Shown here one piece after another: positions 24,955-32,675 of a stretch of 64,000 nucleotides of DNA. The notes beneath the pieces were generated by a model, which was given only the letters and a program-made list of their open reading frames with translations, ran no database searches and was not told the origin of the DNA. Made by a program: the position numbers and the translations under genes. Every line of letters starts with the position of its first letter. The stretch's first letter is position 1. The DNA is from FEN-1219 sp039933105 (GTDB taxonomy: Bacteria; Pseudomonadota; Gammaproteobacteria; Steroidobacterales; Rariloculaceae): assembly GCA_039933105.1 (NCBI GenBank), contig JBDTOT010000003.1, positions 104,292 to 168,291 on the forward strand, given 5' to 3'.

Positions 24955-25641
24955 TCACCGCGAGCCGCTCGCGAGCGCGCGGCGACGCGTCGAGGCGGAA
25001 CTGCTCGCCGCGCGCGGGTGCGCGACCAACGAGGATGTGATGATCCGCAAGTCGTCCGCGAGGATTTCCTGCCGCAAGGTCTCCGCTGTAGCCCGCACCT
25101 CGGGAATCAGCGCAGCCAGCAGGTACAGCTGCCGACTCTGGATAGCCCGCAACCGATCGCAAAACAACCGAAAATATTCGCCGTAGGCACGCTCATATGC
25201 GCGCAGCAACTCGAGACCGGCGTCGTCGCCGGTCAAGTTGAGCACCTCTGCAACGCAGAAGGAGCTGGAGGCGGCTACGAGGTAACTACGGTGCGCGGCG
25301 ATCACGGACTCGTGCGCGTCCTTGACGCCGTAGAACTCCGCGAGAATCCGATCGCGCTCGACTCCGGCAACCTGATTGTCGCGGAGATATCGAACCAAGG
25401 CCGTTCTGTGGATCTGCCGCACCGATAGCGCGCGAAGCGCTGCAACTTGCTGCTCTTGCCGCCGGGCGCCGGCGACGTCTTTCATCCAATCCCCATGGCG
25501 AGCCTGCCAAAGGGAAAAAAGCGGCTGGTCGGACAGCAGTTGCAGGCAAACCCGTCGGGCGCCTGCGTCGACGCCACCCGCACGTTCCCTAATTGTCCTC
25601 TTGGACTCTTCCATGAGCCGCGCCTGCGTGAGGTAGATCAC
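24955..25641 (-). CDS. Protein of unknown function
   Basis: A 228-residue, mostly helical, soluble protein without a signal peptide, membrane helix or any motif I recognise. The body (about 30-200) is rich in Arg, Ala and Leu, with repeated tyrosines in LLRAYERAYGEYFRLF, and the last 25 residues are a basic Ser/Ala/Arg tail. The start is a GTG at 25641, supported by a full AGGAGG four bases upstream, which is the strongest ribosome-binding site near it and argues that the gene is real. It lies between wecB and manC, 86 bases upstream of the latter, so it may share a transcript with manC. Function cannot be assigned. Confidence 0.6.
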   Translation of the reverse strand: MIYLTQARLMEESKRTIRERAGGVDAGARRVCLQLLSDQPLFSLWQARHGDWMKDVAGARRQEQQVAALRALSVRQIHRTALVRYLRDNQVAGVERDRILAEFYGVKDAHESVIAAHRSYLVAASSSFCVAEVLNLTGDDAGLELLRAYERAYGEYFRLFCDRLRAIQSRQLYLLAALIPEVRATAETLRQEILADDLRIITSSLVAHPRAASSSASTRRRALASGSR

Positions 25642-25831
25642 CCCGCCTCCTAGGCTTTCACAACTAATTCAGGAACGAACACAGGATGGCGAGTTGACAG
25701 CCAGATGACAAGCTGCGTTTGGTCGCACTTGATACTCGGAATTAGAAGCCGCTGTCAGCAGACTGATCTGAAACGATCTTGCGCCGATACTCCGTGCGAG
25801 CGGCGAGAGGCGAGACGACGCCAATCAATCA

Positions 25832-26935
25832 TCAAAGGCCCGCGCGGCGCTTCAGACTCGCCACTACACGCCCCGCCGTGCGTCCGTCCCACAGCGGAAT
25901 CGCGCACTGCGTGCGTTGCGGCCCGGCGAGCACGCGCGCCACGTCATCGGCCACGGTCTCGGCCTTCACGAGCCGGTTCGTGCCGAGCGTGACCGTGACG
26001 GGCCGTTCGGTGTTCTCGCGCAGCGTGAGGCACGGGATGCCGAGGTAGCTCGTCTCCTCCTGCACGCCTCCGGAATCCGTGAGCGCGAAGCGGCAATCGA
26101 CGACCAGGCTCATGAACTCTATATAAGAGAGTGGCTCCGTGAGCTTGATGGCCGCTACGGCCTCGAGCCGACTGGCGAGGCCGAAGTCCTTCAGGCGCTG
26201 GCGCGTGCGCGGATGCACGGGGAATACGAGCGGCACGCGCTGCGCGATGCCGAGCAGCCTGTCCACGATCAGGTCGAGCTGCGCCTTGTCATCTACATTC
26301 GACGGCCGGTGCAACGTCACCACGCCGTACTGCCCGCGCGGCACGCCGAGCCGGGAGGCCACGCCCGCGGCAGCGATCTTCGGCGCCAGCAGCTCGAACG
26401 AGTCGAGCATGATGTTGCCGACGAACTCGACTTTGTCGGCCGGCGCCCCCTCGTGCGCGAGGTGTTCGTTGCCGTCCGGCGACGGCGTCCAGAGCACGTC
26501 CGCGACGGCGTCGGTCGCGAGCCGGTTGATCTCTTCCGGCATGCGCCGGTCGCCGCTACGCAGCCCCGCCTCGAGGTGCGCCACGGGGATCGAGAGCTTC
26601 GTGCCGACCAGCGCGCACGCGAGCGTCGAGTTCACGTCGCCGACCACGACGATCCAGCCGGGGCGTGAGGCAAGACACACCTTTTCGTATTCGATCATGA
26701 CGCGGCCGGTCTGCTCGCCGTGGCCGCCGCTGCCGACGTTCAGATGCACGTGCGGCTTCGGCAGATTTAGGTCAGAGAAGAAGGCGTCCGACATGTTGGC
26801 GTCATAGTGCTGGCCGGTGTGAACGATTCTTGGTTTACACCAGGATTCGGCCGCTAACGCGTGGTAGAGCGGCGCGATCTTCATGAAGTTCGGGCGCGCA
26901 GCGGCGATGAGGTCGATGGGGAGCGGCGTGGACAC
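25832..26935 (-). CDS. wecB: UDP-N-acetylglucosamine 2-epimerase (non-hydrolysing)
   Basis: A 367-residue cytoplasmic GT-B-fold epimerase that converts UDP-GlcNAc to UDP-ManNAc. Motifs in order: HTGQHYDANMSDAFF near 40, GDVNSTLACAL near 95, HLEAGLRSGDRRMPEEINR near 120, and the UDP-binding SGGVQEETSYLGIPCLTLR near 295. The N-terminal PIDLIAAARPNFMKIAP is slightly divergent from the usual TRPE motif, having ARPN. The start is a GTG. It could supply ManNAc for the WecG-like enzyme at 6380, or act as the epimerase (WbpI-like role) in the di-N-acetylated mannuronate route encoded around 34761-41284. These cannot be separated here. Confidence 0.9.
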   Translation of the reverse strand: MSTPLPIDLIAAARPNFMKIAPLYHALAAESWCKPRIVHTGQHYDANMSDAFFSDLNLPKPHVHLNVGSGGHGEQTGRVMIEYEKVCLASRPGWIVVVGDVNSTLACALVGTKLSIPVAHLEAGLRSGDRRMPEEINRLATDAVADVLWTPSPDGNEHLAHEGAPADKVEFVGNIMLDSFELLAPKIAAAGVASRLGVPRGQYGVVTLHRPSNVDDKAQLDLIVDRLLGIAQRVPLVFPVHPRTRQRLKDFGLASRLEAVAAIKLTEPLSYIEFMSLVVDCRFALTDSGGVQEETSYLGIPCLTLRENTERPVTVTLGTNRLVKAETVADDVARVLAGPQRTQCAIPLWDGRTAGRVVASLKRRAGL

Positions 26936-26976
26936 GGTGAGCTAGCCTTTGTCAGCGAGGTCGATGGGCAACGTGG

Positions 26977-27338
26977 TCAGGCGGCGAGTTGAGCGCCGAT
27001 AACAATCGCGAACTGGCGAAAGTCGTCGATACCTTCAGTGTTATCGCGTGCACGATGTCCCAGTCGATCGCCTGGTAGCTGGGCACTGCAATGTTGCAGA
27101 ACCCGACGGCACCGCGCATTCGCTTGCAGAGAGCCACTGAAATCACGCCTTCGGCGGCCAACAGATCGAACGCGTCACCCATCGCCAAGTCGACACACAA
27201 CTGCACTGCACGGGTGATGTTCAGGCTCAAAATGTCTTGTCGATCCGGATCGGCCCGCAGCGCATCGGCCGTAGCGGCCGGGCGTTCCTCCATCCATTGG
27301 ATGCAGCGGCGCAGCGACTCGAGGGGAGAGTATAGCAA
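26977..27338 (-). pseudogene. HepT-like (DUF86/HEPN) toxin, degraded
   Basis: The frame from 27338 begins like a HepT RNase: LESLRRCIQWMEE, DRQDILSLNITRAVQLCVDLA and GFCNIAVPSYQAIDWDIVHAI. Three lesions are visible. About 15 residues are missing after LCVDLA. The HEPN catalytic Arg and His (normally in GFRN...VHxY) are replaced by Cys and Pro. Near 27022 the frame shifts, because the expected C-terminus EGIDDFRQFAIVIGAQLAA continues in another frame to a stop at 26977. No MntA-type nucleotidyltransferase gene, the usual partner, is next to it. It is therefore a dead toxin gene; a protein ending at 26952 in the original frame would be scrambled. Confidence 0.8.
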
Positions 27339-27425
27339 TCGTCGGAGGCCATTGCGGCGCGGATCGTTGTGACTCGTCGAACACTACGAGCGAGGCATCC
27401 TTCGGCCAGGCAAGCTCGCCGATGA

Positions 27426-27669
27426 GCTTGCGGGGGAGAGGCAGTCGAAGGCCGTGACAGGGTTCACGTGCCGACCGACACTGATGTCAAAGCCATTCGC
27501 GCCAAGCTCGGAATGACGCAAGAAGAATTCGCCCGCCGGTTCGGCTTCAGCGTGAACACTGCGCCACTGGGAACACGGCAAACGTCGCCCAGAGGGCGCG
27601 ACACGCGCCCACCTTATCGTCATCGATCGCGCGCCAGGCGTGGTCGAGAAGGCGTTGCGCGTGGGGTAA
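27426..27669 (+). pseudogene. HigA/XRE-type antitoxin remnant, frameshifted
   Basis: From about 27426 the plus strand reads GEAVEGRDRVHVP and then DVKAIRAKLGMTQEEFARRFG, the helix-turn-helix of antitoxins of the HigA type. At about 27558 the frame shifts by one base, after which a second frame continues LRHWEHGKRRPEGATRA, then HLIVIDRAPGVVEKALRVG and a stop at 27667-27669, exactly the expected C-terminus. The N-terminal part and the toxin partner are missing. It is convergent with the dehydratase gene at 27687 and sits beside the broken HepT gene, so this 700-base gap is a toxin-antitoxin graveyard. Confidence 0.78.
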
Positions 27670-27686
27670 ACGAGACCTGCACGGCC

Positions 27687-29702
27687 TTAGTGCGGCCGGT
27701 CGGCTTGCGGCGTGCGACGGGGCTCGAGTGGTGTCACGTTGCTGAGACTGGCTCGCGTACCGGCATTTCGCTGGCGCCACACAAGATCCTCGACTTCCTT
27801 GGTCGGCGAGTACCCCGCGACGGCGCGGAGAAGAACCTCGCGTGCCTTCGTGCAGTCGAGACGTTGACAGGCCGCCCACAGCTGATCGAGTAACGGCTTC
27901 AGCTCATCCCAAGGCAGAAAGTCTTCTTCAGCGCGCAAGATGCTCGGGTGCACGGTACCGGCCACGTTATTGCCGATCAAGAGCTCTTCATAGAGCTTTT
28001 CCGCTGGGCGCAAGCCTGTGTACAAGATCTCGATGTCGCCATCCACATTGTCCTCGTCGCGAACCGTGAAGCCCATGACGTGGATCATTTTCTCGGCGAG
28101 ATCGCGGATACGCACTGGCTTGCCCATGTCGAGCACGAACACGTCGCCGCCAGTGCCCATCGATCCGGCCTGGAGAACGAGCGACGCCGCTTCGGGGATC
28201 GTCATGAAGTAGCGGAAGATTTCGGGGTGCGTAACAGTCACCGGACCACCACTACGAATCTGCTCACGGAACAGGGGTACGACGGAACCCGACGACGCGA
28301 GCACGTTGCCGAAACGAACCATCGAGAAAGTGGTACCCGAGCCTCGGTGGTTCAGCCCCTGCAACACGAGCTCGGCAAAACGCTTCGTTGCTCCCATGAC
28401 GTTCGTCGGGAGCACCGCTTTGTCGGTGGAAACCAAAACAACGGATTTCACCCCCGCAGCGATCGCCGCCTCGGCCATATGCAATGTGCCGAAGACATTG
28501 TTGTGCACGCCTTCAATCATGTTGTGCTCGACCAGCGGAACATGCTTATAAGCGGCGGTGTGGTACACCGTTTGCACTGCATACGTTTCAAGAACCTCGC
28601 GGACGCGGTTCTGGTGATGTACGGAGCCGATGAGCGCGACGATCTCAACGCCTATCGATTTGCGCCGTGCCAAATCCTGCAGTGTCTGGTCAATCGTGTA
28701 GAGCGCCGCCTCCGAAATGTCCATGAGCACGAGACGTTTTGGCTCAAGGGACATGATCTGCGTGCACAGCTCCGAGCCAATCGATCCGCCGGCGCCCGTC
28801 ACCATCACGGATTTGCCGCGAATACACGCATCGAGCAATTTTGGGTTGGGCGGAACAGCGTCGCGCCCAAGGATATCGGTGATGTCGACCTCACGAATGT
28901 CGTCGACACGTGCGTTACCGGCCGCCAAGTCCGCCGTGCTCGGCATGGTCTGAACGTGGACCGGGAATGACTCGAGCTGATTGATAACCTCGAGGCGGCG
29001 GCGCCTGGACACGGAAGGTAGGGCCAGGAGCACACGCGACACACCGAACTCGTCGATCAAGGTAGCCAGATCCTGAGGCGGATACACCTCGAGCCCGTTG
29101 ATGACCGCACCCCTCAATGTGGTGCTATCGTCAATAAACGCAACGGGCACAAACTCCCCGCGGCCCTGAAGCGCCGAGACCAGGTGCGCACCCGCGTCAC
29201 CCGCCCCGTAAATCACGACACGATCGCCCGCAGCATTCCGCGTCTGCAGTAGCCACCGAGCGGTGAGGCGGCTCCCCACCACATAGACCATGCCGAGCAG
29301 CCAGAACGTGGCGCTGTTTCGTAACGCGCCCGGCCAAGTATCAACCGACCCGAGGCCGGCCGCGAGCACCAGGGCCACGACCGTCAATGTCTTGAAGGCG
29401 GCCGCTACCAATTCGAAGCCCATGAAACGTACGACTGAGCGGTAGAATCCGGCGAACGCCAGACCGGACAAACCAACGACAAATGGGATGGCCCAGACCC
29501 AGACGGGCACGCTTGCGAAGGCTTGGGGCTCGGCAAGCCAAACCGCAATAACTGCGCTGACCGGCAAAGCCACAGCGTCGGCCAGCACCATGACCATGCG
29601 CTTGTAGCTGCGAGGCAGCGTGACGATGGTGCGGACGAAATCCCTGAGGTTCGGATCGGGGCCTACAGTCTGGGATTTGCCGCTCAACTTACGAGTCGTC
29701 AT
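27687..29702 (-). CDS. Membrane NDP-sugar 4,6-dehydratase/epimerase of the WbpM/CapD/PglF family
   Basis: A 671-residue protein: four N-terminal membrane helices (to about 150), a CoA-binding-like domain with VVIYGAGDAGAHLVSAL near 173, and a C-terminal extended SDR domain from about 290. The SDR part has GAGGSIGSELCTQI for NAD(P) and STDKAVLPTNVMGATKR, where Met replaces the usual catalytic Tyr while Lys is kept, as is standard for the WbpM/CapD group. The family makes UDP-4-keto-6-deoxy-GlcNAc, the precursor of QuiNAc, FucNAc and bacillosamine-type sugars. It likely feeds the DegT aminotransferases downstream of the transketolase genes. A seven-base inverted repeat lies 62-83 bases upstream of its ATG. 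Confidence 0.92.
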   Translation of the reverse strand: MTTRKLSGKSQTVGPDPNLRDFVRTIVTLPRSYKRMVMVLADAVALPVSAVIAVWLAEPQAFASVPVWVWAIPFVVGLSGLAFAGFYRSVVRFMGFELVAAAFKTLTVVALVLAAGLGSVDTWPGALRNSATFWLLGMVYVVGSRLTARWLLQTRNAAGDRVVIYGAGDAGAHLVSALQGRGEFVPVAFIDDSTTLRGAVINGLEVYPPQDLATLIDEFGVSRVLLALPSVSRRRRLEVINQLESFPVHVQTMPSTADLAAGNARVDDIREVDITDILGRDAVPPNPKLLDACIRGKSVMVTGAGGSIGSELCTQIMSLEPKRLVLMDISEAALYTIDQTLQDLARRKSIGVEIVALIGSVHHQNRVREVLETYAVQTVYHTAAYKHVPLVEHNMIEGVHNNVFGTLHMAEAAIAAGVKSVVLVSTDKAVLPTNVMGATKRFAELVLQGLNHRGSGTTFSMVRFGNVLASSGSVVPLFREQIRSGGPVTVTHPEIFRYFMTIPEAASLVLQAGSMGTGGDVFVLDMGKPVRIRDLAEKMIHVMGFTVRDEDNVDGDIEILYTGLRPAEKLYEELLIGNNVAGTVHPSILRAEEDFLPWDELKPLLDQLWAACQRLDCTKAREVLLRAVAGYSPTKEVEDLVWRQRNAGTRASLSNVTPLEPRRTPQADRPH

Positions 29703-29999
29703 TCAGCGTAGTACAAAAACCGAAAGTAACTATAAGGAACATCCGCTCCGCGAGACCCTTGGCAAGTGTCATTTAGCCGACACTTCTGCCCAAATAAACG
29801 GATGTCCCCCTGTTTCGACGCGCGAGCAGGTTAGAGTTTAACCCCTGCTGCAAGGTTTGATGTGAAGAATCGGTTTTCGAGGGACCACTCACGTTGTGGT
29901 CGACCTTCCAAGCTCGTTCGTTGCTTCGGCGTTAGTCCACTCGAACCATGCAGGTTGAGGCATAGTCGAGCGAGAACACCGACTCGTCCGTCTTTTGGT
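29703..29999. other. Intergenic region upstream of the WbpM-like gene
   Basis: A 297-base gap between the split transketolase (-, ending at 30000) and the dehydratase (-, starting at 29702). It is noticeably more AT-rich than the coding DNA around it. A TATAGT box lies at 29734-29729 on the minus strand, and the inverted repeat at 29764-29785 covers the place where a -35 region or an operator would be. No gene-like frame was found. Confidence 0.35.
29764..29785. promoter_or_regulatory. Perfect inverted repeat, possible operator
   Basis: AAGTGTC-ATTTAGCC-GACACTT is a perfect seven-base inverted repeat with an eight-base spacer, 62-83 bases before the WbpM-like start and about 30 bases upstream of a TATAGT box. 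Symmetry, spacing and place suit a dimeric regulator, but I recognise no specific regulator for it. Confidence 0.4.
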
Positions 30000-30920
30000 T
30001 CAGCGAAGCAGGTCGGTGACCGACGCGACGATACCGTCTCGATCGATGCCAGTAACGCGCCTTAGATAGGCTTGGTCACCTACGACGCTAGTGTACGCGT
30101 CTCGTATACCCAGGCGAAGAAAGCGGCGTGGCCGCGTGGCCAGTTCCAGGCACGTCTCTGCGACGGCACCCCCCAGGCCGCCGTTCACGGTGTTTTCCTC
30201 TATCGTACAGATCGCACATGTCTCCGCTGCCGCGGCTGCGATTGCCTCACGATCCAAAGGTTTCAACGTGTGCATGCTCAACACGCGGCAGGGCGTACCC
30301 AATGCCGCCAGACAATCGGCAGCTGCAATCACCTCGGCGAGCACCCCGCCCGACGCAATCAACGTGCAGGCAGATCCATCGCGCAGCATTCGCGCTTTGC
30401 CGAACTCACACTCGGGGGGCGATTGATCCGCGAAACCCGGTGCGCTTCGTTCGAGCCGCAGATAAGCCGGTCCACGCATGGCGACAATCGCGTCCAGCAG
30501 ACAGCTCGTCTCATACGCGCTCCCCGGCGCGCAAACGGTGACGCCAGGAAGGGCACGCATGATGCTCAAGTCCTCGGTGGCGTGGTGAGACATCCCGAGC
30601 TGGCCATAGCTGAACCCGCCACCGACGCTCACGATCTTGACGTTCGCTTCGTGATAGAACGTGTCGTTACGCAGTTGCTCCAAACAACGCAGCGTTGGGA
30701 AATTGCCAATCGAGTACGTAAATACCGTGTGCCCTTCTAGCGCCAGACCCGTCGCCACGGCCGTCATGTTTTGCTCGGCGACGCCGGCGTTCAGATATTG
30801 TCGTGGCAGGGTTCGTTCGAATTCGTCGAGGACGCCGAACCCCAAATCACCGGTGAGCAGAATTATCTTCGGATCGGACGCGGCGTGTTGTAACAGACCC
30901 CGCAGAAATGCGTTTCTCAA
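30000..30920 (-). CDS. Transketolase-like protein, C-terminal (pyrimidine-binding) subunit
   Basis: A 306-residue protein equal to the second half of transketolase or 1-deoxyxylulose-5-phosphate synthase-type enzymes. Motifs are LLTGDLGFG, AGVAEQNMTAVATGLALEG (with the glutamate that activates thiamine diphosphate), GMSHHATEDLSIMRALPG and the C-terminal EENTVNGGLGGAV. With its upstream partner it should form a two-subunit, thiamine-dependent ketol-transfer enzyme. The start is a TTG at 30920 directly after the partner's stop. Split transketolases in polysaccharide loci probably make an unusual sugar precursor, but the reaction cannot be read from sequence. Confidence 0.88.
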   Translation of the reverse strand: MRNAFLRGLLQHAASDPKIILLTGDLGFGVLDEFERTLPRQYLNAGVAEQNMTAVATGLALEGHTVFTYSIGNFPTLRCLEQLRNDTFYHEANVKIVSVGGGFSYGQLGMSHHATEDLSIMRALPGVTVCAPGSAYETSCLLDAIVAMRGPAYLRLERSAPGFADQSPPECEFGKARMLRDGSACTLIASGGVLAEVIAAADCLAALGTPCRVLSMHTLKPLDREAIAAAAAETCAICTIEENTVNGGLGGAVAETCLELATRPRRFLRLGIRDAYTSVVGDQAYLRRVTGIDRDGIVASVTDLLR

Positions 30921-31808
30921 CTATATCGCCCTTTCGAGTTCTTCCAGCGCCGCGTCCAACTCGGTTCCGCGTGCGGTGCGGTAATGCCAAAGCACCGAGT
31001 TCTCCATGAAGGAGATGCCCTTGCCTTTGGTCGTATGAGCTAGCACACACAGCGGAGCCGACGTCGTCGGGCGTTCCGCTTCCAATGCGTTCGCAAGAGC
31101 CGCGTGATCATGACCATCGACCTCGGTCACGTCCCACCTGAAACTCCGCCACTTTTCCGCGAAAGGTTCTAATCCCAGCGTCGATTCGGTCGCCTTCAGG
31201 CTCTGTATCTTGTTGTAGTCGACGATCGCGAGGAGCCGCCCGAGCCGGTGATGGCCGGCAAAGTGGATCGCCTCCCAATTCGAACCCTCATCGCACTCGC
31301 CGTCACTGAGCACTACGAAAATACGGTGCTGCCGACCAGCGAGCTCCGCGGCATAGGCCATTCCGCAAGCGACGCCCAGTCCGTGGCCGAGCGAGCCCGT
31401 CGAGAGCTCAACGCCTGGGATGCTCTTATGCGAAACGTGCCCACTGAATACCGATCCGTTCGCGTAGTGCCCCTGCAGTCGCTCGACGTCGAAAAAACCG
31501 CGTTCAGCTAAGGCCGCGTAAACACCGGCGCCAGCGTGGCCTTTGCTCAGTATGAAACGGTCGCGGTCGGGCCACTTGGGTTCATCGGCTCGGAGGTTTA
31601 GCACGCGCCCGTAGAGGACCGCGATGATATCCGCCATCGACAGCACCGAGCCTATGTGCGATGAACCGCCACGGCTGGTCATCTCCACCGCGTGACGCCT
31701 GATGCGCCGCGCGAGCAGAGGCGTGTCGCTGACGCCCGCGTCGTTGGGTCTTCCGGACGTTACCGAATCCAATGGACCTCGCCTACCCAAGACTGAAAGA
31801 CACCTCAC
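30921..31808 (-). CDS. Transketolase-like protein, N-terminal (diphosphate-binding) subunit
   Basis: A protein of up to 295 residues corresponding to the first half of transketolase. RRIRRHAVEMTSRGGSSHIG is the conserved opening, SKGHAGAGVYAAL and TGSLGHGLGVACGMA follow, and SDGECDEGSNWEAIHFAGHH with DYNKIQS forms the GDGxx...N thiamine-diphosphate/metal site. The first 14 codons from the GTG at 31808 are uncertain; a TTG at 31772 preceded by GGCGAGG is an equally good start. It abuts the C-terminal subunit gene and follows the sugar transferase, so it belongs to the sugar-synthesis block. Confidence 0.88.
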   Translation of the reverse strand: MRCLSVLGRRGPLDSVTSGRPNDAGVSDTPLLARRIRRHAVEMTSRGGSSHIGSVLSMADIIAVLYGRVLNLRADEPKWPDRDRFILSKGHAGAGVYAALAERGFFDVERLQGHYANGSVFSGHVSHKSIPGVELSTGSLGHGLGVACGMAYAAELAGRQHRIFVVLSDGECDEGSNWEAIHFAGHHRLGRLLAIVDYNKIQSLKATESTLGLEPFAEKWRSFRWDVTEVDGHDHAALANALEAERPTTSAPLCVLAHTTKGKGISFMENSVLWHYRTARGTELDAALEELERAI

Positions 31809-31931
31809 CGCAGCTGGTCAGAGGCTCGCCAACGCGACCCCCGTGTTCAATCGACGGGCATCGAGGCAGTCTCTCAAGGCACCCGCTTGTTGTCCAGCGC
31901 GTGCCCTATTTTGACGGTTGCAACCGCTTCG

Positions 31932-32666
31932 CTAGATGACGCCTCGCGACGTTACGATTTCGCTTGCGCCCGGCGGCGGAAGCGGGAGTAGTGGAGCGTC
32001 TCGCAGCGCAATCCCCGCGAGATCTTTCGGTGCACCGAGTTGTGTCAACTCAGTGTGCACCCCTCGAAGTGCGCGGTCGCGAGATACGATCGCGAGCGCC
32101 GTCAGCCAGATCAACCGCAGATCGAGCAAGACATCCGCGCGAGTCACGTAAAAGATGCCAAGCCGGCTTTTCCACGGGCGAATGAGCTGATTGTAGGCAA
32201 TATCTGGATCGCTTTTGTCTTTGAGGATTTCGCCTTCGTCCGCAAAGACGATCGATGAGAAGTCTGTGATGCCCGGTCTAACCGAGAGAAGCTGTTTCTC
32301 GGCATCAGTGTATAGCCGCGTGTCCCGTTCCACATTCGGCCGTGGCCCCACCAAGCTCATGTCCCCCTTGAGCACGTTCCACAACTGAGTCAGCTCATCC
32401 AGCTTGTAGCGACGAATGAGATGACCAACGGGTGTGATTCGCGGATCACGCGCCGAGGTGGAATCAACTCCTGTTCGATCTGCGTTCACGCGCATCGAAC
32501 GTAGCTTGACCATGCGAAACATTCGCCCACCACGCCCGACACGCGGCGCGATATAGAAAGGCGAATGACGGTCGTAGGCCCAGACCGCCACGACAACCGG
32601 AACCAGCACGGGCGATGCAACCAGCAAACCCACGGATGCCAACACGATGTCCAATAGCCTTTTCAC
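31932..32666 (-). CDS. Small monotopic sugar phosphotransferase (PglC/WcaJ C-domain type)
   Basis: A 244-residue initiating transferase with one N-terminal re-entrant hydrophobic helix (about 3-28), then KLRSMRVNADRT, YKLDELTQLWNVLKGDMSLV with the catalytic Asp-Glu pair, and GPRPN. It moves a sugar 1-phosphate from a UDP-sugar to undecaprenyl phosphate. Compared with the enzyme at 4897 it lacks the large N-terminal membrane domain, as PglC/WbpL-partner enzymes for N-acetylated 6-deoxy sugars do. Its neighbours (dehydratase, DegT aminotransferase) fit a bacillosamine- or QuiNAc-like first sugar. It points to a second lipid-linked glycan separate from the one started at 4897. Confidence 0.93.
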   Translation of the reverse strand: MKRLLDIVLASVGLLVASPVLVPVVVAVWAYDRHSPFYIAPRVGRGGRMFRMVKLRSMRVNADRTGVDSTSARDPRITPVGHLIRRYKLDELTQLWNVLKGDMSLVGPRPNVERDTRLYTDAEKQLLSVRPGITDFSSIVFADEGEILKDKSDPDIAYNQLIRPWKSRLGIFYVTRADVLLDLRLIWLTALAIVSRDRALRGVHTELTQLGAPKDLAGIALRDAPLLPLPPPGASEIVTSRGVI

Positions 32667-32675
32667 TGCAACAAC

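Noticed and set aside
27468..27893. A 141-residue plus-strand protein
   Set aside because: Only its first 30 residues are antitoxin-like. The rest is the out-of-frame tail after a frameshift and overlaps the WbpM-like gene.
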